A DNA stretch of 64,000 nucleotides from Globisporangium splendens (Eukaryota; Oomycota; Peronosporomycetes; Pythiales; Pythiaceae): positions 1 through 64,000 of the forward strand of contig VFIW01000023.1 in NCBI GenBank assembly GCA_006386115.1, in the 5' to 3' direction. How positions within the stretch are numbered: position 1 is the stretch's first letter; every line of letters starts with the position of its first letter. The position numbers and the translations under genes are program-made. Below are positions 21,643 through 31,375 of the stretch, piece by piece. The notes below the pieces were generated by a model that searched no databases, had not been told where the DNA came from, and saw only the letters and a program-made list of their open reading frames with translations.

Positions 21643-21715
21643 TGGAGAAGCTGGGTATCGATACCAGTACCTCTCGCATGCTAAGCGAGCGCTCTACCAT
21701 TTGAGCTACATCCCC
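21643..21715 (-). tRNA. tRNA-Ala-AGC: tRNA-Ala(AGC) with T-stem mutation
   Basis: One base differs from all other copies: the T stem reads CTGGT instead of CTGGG, opening the closing pair with CCCAG. It may be weakened or under surveillance, but the rest is intact. Confidence 0.85.
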
Positions 21716-22354
21716 ATAACAGACCATACACCCTCCACACTACAAACACGCGCCAATGCCAATACACACAAAACAACCACACGCACAGCGACCACACACA
21801 CAAAACAACCACCCGCCAGCACCCGTCCGCGAAGCCGCGGCTCCTTGACTTGCGTACTCGCTCCCAGTCCATCGAAACACGCGCACGGCCACCCAAGCCT
21901 TGTGCAGCACGCCCACATGTCCCACTGGACTCTTTCTTTGCTTAGAATCAGACCACTCGACCCCGACCGTGTGTCGAATCGGCGAACACACCCCTGGGAC
22001 CAAGCAGGCGCTCGTATAAGTTGCACGGACCCCAAGTGCGTCCTCCTGCCAGCCGCGCGCCAACACGACCACGAACGAAGCCTTACCCGAACACAAGGCA
22101 CAACGGTTTGCCGCCGCTCGCCACGACAGAGATGCGATGTAGCTGCAAGACAGAGAGATTCGTGTGTGCTGTGTGGAAGTAGAAGAGCAGAGGAGGTTGC
22201 GCGCATCTGATCTGTCGGTGGGCGTCGCGGAGTGGAGAGTTGTTCTTTTTATTGAAGGGTTTGTGGTGTGGTGCGGGACTTGCTGGGTGTGTGGTAGGTA
22301 GAGAGGCAGCAGTGTGCAGTGTGGGCGGACAAAAAGAAAGATAGAAAGAAAGAA

Positions 22355-22426
22355 TGCGTATGCCCGGATTCGAACCGGGGATATCACAGCCACAATGTGA
22401 GGTACTGACCACTATACTACATACGC
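22355..22426 (-). tRNA. tRNA-His-GTG: tRNA-His(GTG), array segment 3, second unit
   Basis: Intact. Its first 21 nt are included in the 95-bp duplication flanking LINE C. Confidence 0.95.
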
Positions 22427-22500
22427 CTGGAGAAGCTGGGTATCGATCCCAGTACCTCTCGCATGCTAAGCGAGCGCTCTACCATTTGAGCTACATCCCC
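22406..22500. repeat. Left copy of the 95-bp duplication flanking LINE C
   Basis: Runs from TGACCACTATAC inside tRNA-His to CATCCCC at the tRNA-Ala 5' end. The same 95 bp recur at 29881-29975. Confidence 0.85.
22428..22500 (-). tRNA. tRNA-Ala-AGC: tRNA-Ala(AGC), flanked by LINE copy C
   Basis: Intact. LINE C starts at 22501, at the same position relative to the tRNA as copy A. Confidence 0.95.
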
Positions 22501-22584
22501 ACTTCTCAATTTGCCGGCTACCCCTCAAGTTGAATCCAAGAACACCCTCCAAGCTCTCAAGCCCTCTCAGCCTCAAGTTTCCCC

Positions 22585-25200
22585 ATGGAAAACCCAGCTA
22601 TCCCAACCCTCCCCCAACCCTCGACTGTCGCACCAGCCATGATTTCTGGGTCCGCACCCAGTACCTCGACTGGTACCACTGTCGGCCCATCCCCGTCCGA
22701 AAATTTCGATCCCGCCGATCCTCGCCCAAGCGAAAATGTGCTTGCGCTCGCGGCGACGGATCCTGTTTCTGGCCGTCATCCTTCTGCGACCGACCCAGCC
22801 GTCGGCCCTTCCACTGATTCGGAAGAAAAAGTGGACGAGCCGATGGACCCTGCGGTGAATTCGAGCATGTCGAATGAAGACGGCTCTGGTGACATCCCGA
22901 TGTTGCCTCCGCCTGCGAACACGACTTGTGCCGATGGCCATGCTGGCAATTCGGCGCCGCATCTCCCCGCCTCTTCGGCTCCTGCCGCGGACACGCGCTT
23001 GAGCATGGCTGAAGTCCTCCGCCTGCAAGAAGACCTCCGCCGTGATCGAGCCGTCGTTGATGCCTCTCGTCGTCGCGTGGAAACTCCGAAGCCCCTCGCT
23101 GTCGACATCGAGGCCATTGAGCGCCAGTATGCTGCTGGTGGCGACTGGTCCAACATTGCGTCACGATTGGAGCAAGCGCGACCCTACCAGCTCCCGAGAG
23201 CCAAATATGACATGGTGATCGAGACTGGAAGGGCCCTCGCGAAGACTCCCGTGCAAAAGATCTTGGCGTCGCTTGCGAGCCCCGGTCACGGCAACGCAGC
23301 ACTCGAAGAGCTGTACAAGCACTTCGAGATCGGTCAGATCTCCAAGCTTCCTGGTGGCAACTTGCGCGTCAAGGTCAAGTCGAAGGATGCCTGCGTGCGT
23401 TTGGAGCGCACCAAGGTGAACATCCTTGGAGGGGTCTTCACCTTCAAGGAATTCGACATCCTCGGCGACAAGTACTACCTCGACATCTCGAACGTCGACT
23501 CTGACACGGACACGGACCTCATCCTTGAACGTTTGTTCGTTCTTGGATGCAAGCCTGTGTACGACACCTTCCGCGAAGTGAACCTCGCAACGGGTGTAAC
23601 GTCAGCGACGTGGCGTGTCTACTTCTTGTCAAGTTCGTGTCCAAGCGCGCTGATCATCAACAACGGTGTCTGTGATCAGGTGATCTTCGACAACAAGCTT
23701 CATCCTGCCCACGGCAAGAATGCGCCGTTCCGCTCGGAGCGTTTGCCTTTCGGCTATCGCTCTGCACAAGCTCTTGAGCTTGGAGTGCCTGGTGGTGCGT
23801 TTCCGCTCCCTGACCCGATGTCTGAGCCAGTCTTCAGAAGTCAGAAGCCAAACATACCAAGCTCTGCGAAATCGTATGCCCAAGCTGCAGGCAATCCGAA
23901 GCAACCTTCGCCGCCGAGTGCGACCAAGGGACAAGTGAATGGAGATTCGCAGCCCCAGCGAGGAGCTCAGCATGGACAGATTTCTGGTCCAATTGTGCCG
24001 AGAAAACCTGGCAGCACCACCTCGGGTTTATCCGTGAGCACCTTCAACGGATCAATCGGGAAGATCACTCCGCCTGCCAGCCCTCGAGTTGGTCCGCAGC
24101 AGCCTCTTCTCTTGACCAACGGAGACAGCGATGGGTTCCAGCCCGTGATCAAGAAGAACAACAAGAAGCGATCGAGGAACGGCGCTGACTTCGCCAACAT
24201 GGTTGCCAAGCAACAGCCGCAGCCTCTTGACGGAATCGCGACGTCCAACTACTTCAACGTACTCCAATCGGTGGAGGTGGCTTTCGAAGCGAAGAAAGTG
24301 ACCGCGGACAAGAAGTACGGCATTCGATACCAAGTTTTGCCGACTGAAGTCAAGCGACCTGAAGCGTTGAAGGAGTCCAAGGAATCGGCTCTCTTCATCG
24401 AGAAGCACCACACGAAAGTGAGAAAGTCACCGAAAGCTTCGCACATCGTGGAAGTGGCCGAGTCGATGGCGAACGATGAGAACACTGCTCTTCTCAGCGT
24501 TCTCCCGGACCGATTGACTCATGCCGACACGAAGGTTGACGCTGCGTGCAAGATCGTTGCGAACGCCACCAACGCTGATCATGTGACCAAGCACGCTGTC
24601 GAGAACCCGCTCGCGTTCAACAGTGCTCTGTCGCTCAAGATGGCAGGGACTGGACACGAGATGCAGGAGCTCGCTCAGCTTCACATGATCAACCGCGTCT
24701 TGAGTGCTTCCGACCCAAGTGAGGACACGACGTTCAGCACGAAGTGGAAGAAGTTTATGAAAACCAAGGTTCCGTCGACGCGAGGGGATCTGTTCCACAC
24801 CGCTGCAAAGTGGTGGACAACGTCGGAGCCAGTCCGAGAACTGTCTCGAGCGACGAAGGCACTGAGTCTCTTCGAGCTCATGCTGATGTCCATCGCCCCG
24901 ACAATCTTCGCGAACGACCACTGGATCCAGTACCTGACTGGGATGCCGGTGCCGTGGATCCCTGCACACCACACCCGCCTGCTGCATCCCAACACGCTGT
25001 TGATGCTGCTGCGCTCAGAGCTTGGAGCGTTGTGCATGAAGCAGTGGGCCGAAGTGCAGTGGCAAAGACGCATTCTTGAGGACCTGGAAGCTCTTCGTGA
25101 CCTCGAAGACTACTACCCAGATGACGCGTCGGTCTTGAAGCTCCAGGTGGTTGATGGCAGTGTGGTGATGGTAGCAGGCAGCCTCGCTGTCAGTTGCTAA
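22585..25200 (+). CDS. LINE copy C ORF1 protein
   Basis: Intact 871-residue ORF with the same 84-nt leader and start context. The N-terminal ~150 residues are poorly conserved against copy A, while VETPKPLAVDIEAIERQYAA and the RNA-binding-like block that follows are nearly unchanged. That pattern suggests purifying selection on the central and C-terminal regions. It ends TGC TAA, as in A and B. Confidence 0.85.
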   Translation: MENPAIPTLPQPSTVAPAMISGSAPSTSTGTTVGPSPSENFDPADPRPSENVLALAATDPVSGRHPSATDPAVGPSTDSEEKVDEPMDPAVNSSMSNEDGSGDIPMLPPPANTTCADGHAGNSAPHLPASSAPAADTRLSMAEVLRLQEDLRRDRAVVDASRRRVETPKPLAVDIEAIERQYAAGGDWSNIASRLEQARPYQLPRAKYDMVIETGRALAKTPVQKILASLASPGHGNAALEELYKHFEIGQISKLPGGNLRVKVKSKDACVRLERTKVNILGGVFTFKEFDILGDKYYLDISNVDSDTDTDLILERLFVLGCKPVYDTFREVNLATGVTSATWRVYFLSSSCPSALIINNGVCDQVIFDNKLHPAHGKNAPFRSERLPFGYRSAQALELGVPGGAFPLPDPMSEPVFRSQKPNIPSSAKSYAQAAGNPKQPSPPSATKGQVNGDSQPQRGAQHGQISGPIVPRKPGSTTSGLSVSTFNGSIGKITPPASPRVGPQQPLLLTNGDSDGFQPVIKKNNKKRSRNGADFANMVAKQQPQPLDGIATSNYFNVLQSVEVAFEAKKVTADKKYGIRYQVLPTEVKRPEALKESKESALFIEKHHTKVRKSPKASHIVEVAESMANDENTALLSVLPDRLTHADTKVDAACKIVANATNADHVTKHAVENPLAFNSALSLKMAGTGHEMQELAQLHMINRVLSASDPSEDTTFSTKWKKFMKTKVPSTRGDLFHTAAKWWTTSEPVRELSRATKALSLFELMLMSIAPTIFANDHWIQYLTGMPVPWIPAHHTRLLHPNTLLMLLRSELGALCMKQWAEVQWQRRILEDLEALRDLEDYYPDDASVLKLQVVDGSVVMVAGSLAVSC

Positions 25201-28200
25201 ACCAACCTCGACTCAGCCCTCGTGGAACAACATTAGCGTCTTGACCGTGAACACTAATGGCATCAAAGACAACGGCCACTTATTTATCGAAAACATGGTA
25301 TCGAAGCATTCGATATCATGTGTCCAAGAAACCAAGTTCAGCGACAAGCGACACCTCTCGACCTTCAAGTTTCACCTCGACTCAAGCTTCAAGCACCAAG
25401 TCTTCGTGAACGACCCCAACTCCCAGTTGGATCGACCCACACGCGGACGCAGTGGCGGTGTTCTCACCGTTCTTCGCTCTGACGTGCCGGGTTTCGAAAC
25501 GGCTGCGGAACAACCAAGCCTCGCCGTCCCAGGTCGGTACCTCGTAGTGAAACTGATGGTGAGCGACGCTCCCGTCTACATTCACAATGTGTACGCTCCA
25601 GTGGATCGGCAGGAAAAGCAACAATTCTTCTCGAGTCTGTCCACCGAAGGGTTCGACGATCAAGCGACACACCTTGTGTTGGGAGATCTGAACACTCCGT
25701 TGGATCCCAGACTCGACTCGTCGTCTCCAGATCTGCGCTACGACCAGGCGCGCTCGAGCTGCCTTGCGTGGCTTGCTCGTCTCGGCGTTGTGGATGCGTG
25801 GCGTGTCCACCATGACACGAAGCGAGTCTTCACTGGTCCCTTGCCTCGCAAGAACCGGTTGGACTATATTCTTCTCTCGGAGCCGTTCTATGAACGCTTC
25901 TACGACGACTCCAAGTACTTCGTTCCCCAGAACGCTGGTGACCACCTTGCTCACTGCGTGAGTTTCAAGACTGGCTCCCAGCTGCATGGACGCGGGTACT
26001 GGAAGTTCCCCCGTTACCTGCTGGAGTACCCGGTGGTTGTGTCCGCGATCGAGAAGGAAGCGGAAGCAGTCCGAGACCAGCTCCGTGGCTCCACCAATCC
26101 TGGCCAAATCTGGGAGAGGTGGAAGACGAGAATCAAGAGCCAGCTGCAAGACGTTCAGAAGAAGCTCCGCATGCAAGACACAGCCGCGGTTGACGAGGCT
26201 CGTGCTTCGCTCGACCAGGCTGCTGCTCGATACCGCGAGTCTTCCACCGAGAACAATCGCAGCCAGTTCGACGACGCGATGAAGATTTACAAGGAGACAG
26301 TCACCAGAACCAGCCAGTACAACCAAGACAATGCGTTTGACTTCCAGGCAGCCAACTCCGAGAAATCGACGAAACACTTCTTCCGTCCGTTGGACACGAG
26401 TCTGAGGAAGGTATCGATTGAAGAGGTCGTGACACCGAATGGAAGTGTCTCGTCGAACCCTCAAGAGATATCTCTCCGTTCCTCGAGCACTGGGGATCCG
26501 AGATGGGAGATCCCGACAGTCCAGCAGGAACAGCTCCTCCACCAGACGAAGCCAAGCAGCAAACGCTCGTTGACTCGATCATCCGAGTGCTGTCAGAACT
26601 GGATCGAGAGATCTTGAATGCTCCTGTGACGGCTTCCGATATTGCGGACTCGATCAGGCACATGAAGGCGAGCTCGGCACCTGGTATGGACGGCTTGACG
26701 GCTGGCTTCTACCAGGTCGCTCCCGATGTGTTCGGCGAATGCCTCAGCGTTGTCTTCAACGACCAGCTTCGTCGTGGCACTCTCTTGCCATCCCAACGCA
26801 AGTCAGCGGTCGTGCTCCTCTACAAGAAGGGATCAAGAGCCGAGCCTGGCAACTACCGACCGATCACGCTGATGCCAGTCGACGTGAAAGCTCTGTCCAA
26901 GACTCTCACGTTCCGACTCCAGTCCGTTGTGTGTAGTCTCATCCACACGGACCAGAAGGCATTCGTGAAAGGCAGGTCGATCCACCATCACGTTCGCTTC
27001 CTCGCTGATCTCCAAGACTTGATCACGAACCTCGACGACGAAGCGTACGCGATGTTCTTGGACTTCGAGAAGGCGTTCGATCGTGTGAACTGGGACTACA
27101 TGTTCCGAGTGCTTGAGAAGATGGGATGCGGCTCTGCGTTTATCCAGTGGGTGAGGCTTCTGTACACGCGGCCGCAAGCACACCTTCTCATCAACCAGAA
27201 CATCCAGCCCGCGCTTCATCCGACGCGAGGTGTCAAACAGGGTGATCCTCTGTCTGCCTTGTTGTTCCTTCTGGCAATTGAGCCTCTTGGGAACATGCTG
27301 CGGTCGCACGAGGAATACGGTGTGTGCCTCAACGCGGACCACACGGCCACCAGCATGTTCTTCGCAGACGACACCACGCTTCTTGGCGGTTCCATCCCGA
27401 GTGTCCAAGCACAACTGGAGCTCGTGGATGTCTACTGCAAGGGATCCGGTGCGAAACTCAACCTCAGCAAGTCAATGCTGATGGCGCTGAACCGCAACCA
27501 AGACTGCCCTCGCCTGCCTGGCGTCCAAGTGCTGGGTCGTGCAGAGTCGGTGAAGTTCCTTGGTGTTCCGTTCAGCCAGTCTCCAGTCAATGACACCATC
27601 GTGTCTTTCCTCGATGACCGCTTCTACGACGGCTTCAAGGCGTGGTACAGGCGAGCAAGAACACTGCGAGGGCGACTTCTTGTAGCCCAGACAATGGTCC
27701 TGTCTCGCTTGTGGCATTACACACAGCATGTGGTTGTCCCTCGGCAAGTCGTGAAGAGGTGGCAGTCGATGTTGAACAAGTTTGTCCTGAGTCGGAAGCA
27801 CGACCGAGAGGACACACACATCCAGCTGATCCCGAAGGAGTTTCTCTACTTGAGACGCAGCGAAGGTGGTCTGGGCATCCCGAGCATCGAGGCTCATCTG
27901 AAGCGGCAACGACTCCAGCTGCTGCTTCAGTTTGTGCGCACAGCCACGACTCCCGAGGAGAGAAACTGGACGACAGCGAGCTGTGAGGTGCTCAAGTCTG
28001 TTCTACCACCCATCGGAAGGTGCAGAGCACTCGACTTTCTCACAGTATCGCCGCTGCGGCATGGCTCGATGATCAAGTGGCAGAAGACATCAGGATGGTG
28101 GAGAGCGACCTGGACGCTGTGGTACACGATCAGCTGGGAGATCACGTGGCGCAACCTTCGACCGGACGAAGGCGTGAGGGAGTGCCTCGCTCAACCGATT

Positions 28201-29316
28201 TGGTTCCATGCAGATGCGCACCTCCACTACGAACAGACCCCTCGGACTGCAACCGTCAACGCTCATCGGAGGTGCCTTGGTATGTGTCCCGAGCCGCAGC
28301 GAAGCTTCCGGCTCCACATCTCGAGAGTGTTCGGTTTGCGATCACTGGCGGACTTCATGCATGGTGGAACGGCATGGCCGAGCTGCAGCGACTTTGTGTC
28401 GGCTCACCTTGACCACACGCTGACTCACGTCTCTGTCGGCATCCAGTCACAATGGCTTCGGTCGTTGTACAAGGAAGCGACACAGATCGTGGACCGACTG
28501 GGAACACTACCACTGCAACTTGACTCAAGTCTTCGCCTCCATCCGCACCTTGGTTGCACCAATGGCACGAAGACATGCCTGTTTCCGGCCATCCCAAGAA
28601 GCGCGCTTCTTCGTCTGGTGTGGAAACCAACACCGCCTTCGAAAAGCCACCCAATGACGCTCCACAGCCAGAGCGTCGATGAGGACGAAGTGAAACGGTT
28701 CGTGAAGTACGGCAAGCATCTCCGCCAGCTCCTGCTTCCAGTCTTTGAAGACTTGCAGTTTCGAGTGGCGTTCCGACTGCTTCCTGTGCGCTCTCGGTTC
28801 TTCTTTCTGCGAGACACCGACCCAGGCATCACGTACTGCATCCAGGACGGCTGCAACGCAGTCGAGACCGAGCAGCACTTGTTCTTCGAGTGCGCGCTTG
28901 CCTCTCGAGTGTGGGAGCACCTGTGGCTTCTGATGCGGCCATTCTTTCGACACCAGCCAACGTGGACGATGATTGCTTTGGCGCGGAAGCCGTCGATTCA
29001 CGAAGAGTGGAAGGAATGCGAAGGCATCGTCTGCGACGTGTGGCACACTCTTCGAGCAGTGGCTCTTCACTTCCTCTGGACGGATCGGAATCGGTGCTTG
29101 TTCGACGGAAGACAGCCCACTCCGACTACTCCGGCACTCTTGATTGTCTTCACGACAACATGCGCCCATTTACGGCACAACATCCGCAGGCGCTATGACG
29201 TCAACGAGAGAAACACCCTTCACAGAGTGCTTTCCAAGATGCAAGAGGAACCTTCATTTGGAGCGTTCGTGACTGAACGAACCGCAATGCTCTGCATTCG
29301 TCACCGCAAGCTGTAG
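25175..29316 (+). pseudogene. LINE copy C ORF2 (EEP endonuclease-RT), frameshifted
   Basis: The frame opens after TAG 25172-25174 without an ATG before the endonuclease (VNTNGIKDNG). All endonuclease, RT (FLDFEKAFDRVNWDYMF, GVKQGDPLSALLF, FFADDTTLL) and CCHC motifs are present. A 1-nt deletion at ~26478-26480 (CTCCGTTCC where A has CTTCGCTTCC) shifts the frame between endonuclease and RT. It is the only lesion I see in this copy. Confidence 0.9.
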
Positions 29317-29820
29317 CTTTACACAAAAAGCAAGCATTGGGATGCTGCCTTCAACAAGTCGTCTGGAGCGGGGATCGAACCCGCGACCAACAGAGCGGCA
29401 ATTCAGCACCCTGCCGCCTCAGCAAACGGACAACCCACCAAATTCGCCTCTGCCCTGTACGTCACTGTCGGCCACGACCTCACGACTCCCCTTCATCGAC
29501 TCCGCGCTCAAACCCGGCTTCGGGGCCCTCACGTTCCCCTGGGGTCCGGGCGAGACAGCTGTAGTGTCAAAAGGAGAAGCCGCTCAGCTTGGCTTCGGTG
29601 ACGTGGCTGGGCTTGGCTGATCTTGACTGGACTTGACTTGGTTTGGCTGGACTGGACTTGACTTGATGGCTTCAGAAGTTCCCAAAATAAGGGAATAGAG
29701 GTCCCACTATATACCCGACTTTGGTCCATACGGACTATTCTCACAAAAAATCTCAAAAATTATATAAATTATAAAATCGTAGATACAAGTGTAGGATTAT
29801 ATTTATGGTAGAAACTGTCA
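29317..29820 (+). other. 3' UTR of LINE copy C
   Basis: Shares the CGGCTTCGGGGCCCTCACG block and the AT-rich distal part with copy A. At 29361-29430, on the minus strand, it also holds a perfect T arm (GCGGG-TTCGATC-CCCGC), which is a B box, attached to tRNA-like sequence with no pairing acceptor. No coding region. Confidence 0.65.
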
Positions 29821-29880
29821 ACGCTAGGTAGATTGAGTAGTCACTCCGTCTAATTCTAGTAATATAGACAACCTTTCAAC
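29821..29880 (+). promoter_or_regulatory. Conserved 60-nt 3' terminal module (copy C)
   Basis: Identical to copies A and B despite divergence in the ORFs; abuts tRNA-His sequence TGACCACT. Confidence 0.8.
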
Positions 29881-29902
29881 TGACCACTATACTACATACG
29901 CC

Positions 29903-29975
29903 TGGAGAAGCTGGGTATCGATCCCAGTACCTCTCGCATGCTAAGCGAGCGCTCTACCATTTGAGCTACATCCCC
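29903..29975 (-). tRNA. tRNA-Ala-AGC: tRNA-Ala(AGC), downstream of LINE copy C
   Basis: Intact tRNA-Ala within the right-hand duplication. Its partner tRNA-His is reduced to the first 21 nt (29881-29901) by LINE C, so this Ala has no His and no nearby T5. Confidence 0.93.
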
Positions 29976-30619
29976 ATAACAGACCATACACCCTCCACAC
30001 TACAAACACGCGCCAATGCCAATACACACAAAACAACCACACGCACAGCGACCACACACACAAAACAACCACCCGCCAGCACCCGTCCGCGAAGCCGCGG
30101 CTCCTTGATCTTGCGTACTCGCTCCCAGTCCATCGAAACACGCGCACGGCCACCCAAGCCTTGTGCAGCACGCCCACATGTCCCACTGGACTCTTTCTTT
30201 GCTTAGAATCAGACCACTCGACCCCGACCGTGTGTCGAATCGGCGAACACACCCCTGGGACCAAGCAGGCGCTCGTATAAGTTGCACGGACCCCAAGTGC
30301 GTCCTCCTGCCAGCCGCGCGCCAACACGACCACGAACGAAGCCTTACCCGAACACAAGGCACAACGGTTTGCCGCCGCTCGCCACGACAGAGATGCGATG
30401 TAGCTGCAAGACAGAGAGATTCGTGTGTGCTGTGTGGAAGTAGAAGAGCAGAGGAGGTTGCGCGCATCTGATCTGTCGGTGGGCGTCGCGGAGTGGAGAG
30501 TTGTTCTTTTTATTGAAGGGTTTGTGGTGTGGTGCGGGACTTGCTGGGTGTGTGGTAGGTAGAGAGGCAGCAGTGTGCAGTGTGGGCGGGCAAAAAGAAA
30601 GAAAGATAGAAAGAAAGAA

Positions 30620-30648
30620 TGCGTATGCCCGGATTCGAACCGGGGATA
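30620..30648 (-). pseudogene. tRNA-His 3' fragment truncated by LTR element
   Basis: Only the acceptor 3' strand and T arm remain (29 nt). The sequence then changes to TGTAAGAGG, the LTR terminus. The exact breakpoint is ambiguous by one or two bases. Confidence 0.85.
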
Positions 30649-31299
30649 TGTAAGAGGGCGCTGTTCCAAACAGTCCCTTAAACACGGCACACACGCTTGT
30701 GCCAGAGGAAGCGATTCTCCCGACTTGGAGGGAGGAAGGAAGACTTGAGGGCTTGGTGGTAAAATTGCAACTGAATTGAAATGAGCTTATGGTTCCTGAC
30801 ACTACTTGTAAAACACCACTAGGGCTCCTAGAGGTTTTATAACTAAAACCTAAACATACACAATAAAACCTATGAATCTGATATATAAAACCTTGGGTAC
30901 ACTGAGGTTGAACCCAGGGGATCTTCGAGAAGCTTGAACTTGAAGTCCCGTGGAAAATTCCCTGCAAAGTGATTGGCTCGCGCCACACTTTAGGTGGCAG
31001 AGACACGTCGGTCTCATCACCAGTGCAGTTTCCCAAGTAGGAACCATCACTCAGTACTTGATTAGTACATGGATGTCATCACTCTGTACTGATTAGTACA
31101 TGTGAACAACATTCTGCACTGATCAGCACAGAGAGCGCTCGTGACGTCATGGGATGACGTCACATGTGCATGTGGGGACTGTCGTACCGTAATCCCTTTG
31201 TTAATTGTCTCTCCACAATGCACACTGAAGGTGGTGTGTGGCACACTAGATCTGAGAACAGATCCACCTTCATGCAATGGCTAGGTATAGCCCATTACA
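30649..31299 (-). repeat. 3' LTR of the gypsy element
   Basis: 651 bp, TG...CA ends. Contains repeated AGTACTTGATTAGTACATG-type imperfect palindromes and two TGACGTCA sites. Compared with the 5' LTR, the distal ~200 bp show many substitutions and indels while the rest is close. Confidence 0.9.
31142..31162. promoter_or_regulatory. Two TGACGTCA palindromes in the LTR
   Basis: TGACGTCA at 31142-31149 and 31155-31162, 5 bp apart. In the other LTR the first is kept (38155-38162) and the second reads TGACGTCG. TGACGTCA is the CRE-type bZIP target in other eukaryotes; use here is inferred. Confidence 0.45.
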
Positions 31300-31312
31300 T
31301 CATCCCCTCCTT
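31300..31312 (-). promoter_or_regulatory. Polypurine tract
   Basis: Minus strand AAGGAGGGGATGA abuts the 3' LTR, the position expected for plus-strand DNA priming. It fixes the orientation and the LTR edge. Confidence 0.85.
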
Positions 31313-31375
31313 AAAGTCACAAGTACCTTGCGTACTTTTGCAGACCTTTCGGAGCAGTTCACTTTCCAATCGGCC

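Larger units (their letters stand above)
20930..22500. repeat. Array segment 3: two units between LINE B and LINE C
   Basis: 1571 bp, that is 786 plus 785 (one base lost in the CTTGACCTTGCG motif, here CTTGACTTGCG). Contains two tRNA pairs and no other gene. Confidence 0.95.
22501..29880 (+). mobile_element. L1-like non-LTR retrotransposon, tRNA-targeted, copy C (diverged subfamily)
   Basis: 7380 bp with the same ends and layout as copy A, but clearly diverged through both ORFs. The first ~40 nt and last 60 nt are nevertheless identical to copies A and B. The 5' junction is at the tRNA-Ala 5' end, while the 3' junction is at nucleotide 21 of tRNA-His, giving a 95-bp duplication instead of 14 bp. 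Confidence 0.93.
29881..30648. repeat. Array segment 4, last truncated unit
   Basis: Begins with the right copy of the 95-bp duplication (29881-29975) and continues as a normal unit until the next tRNA-His is cut at 30648 by the LTR element. Confidence 0.95.

Noticed and set aside
22501..29880. LINE C as an ectopic recombinant between elements in tRNA-Ala and tRNA-His
   Set aside because: Not excluded, but a single insertion with a 95-bp duplication explains both flanks with one event, so it was preferred.
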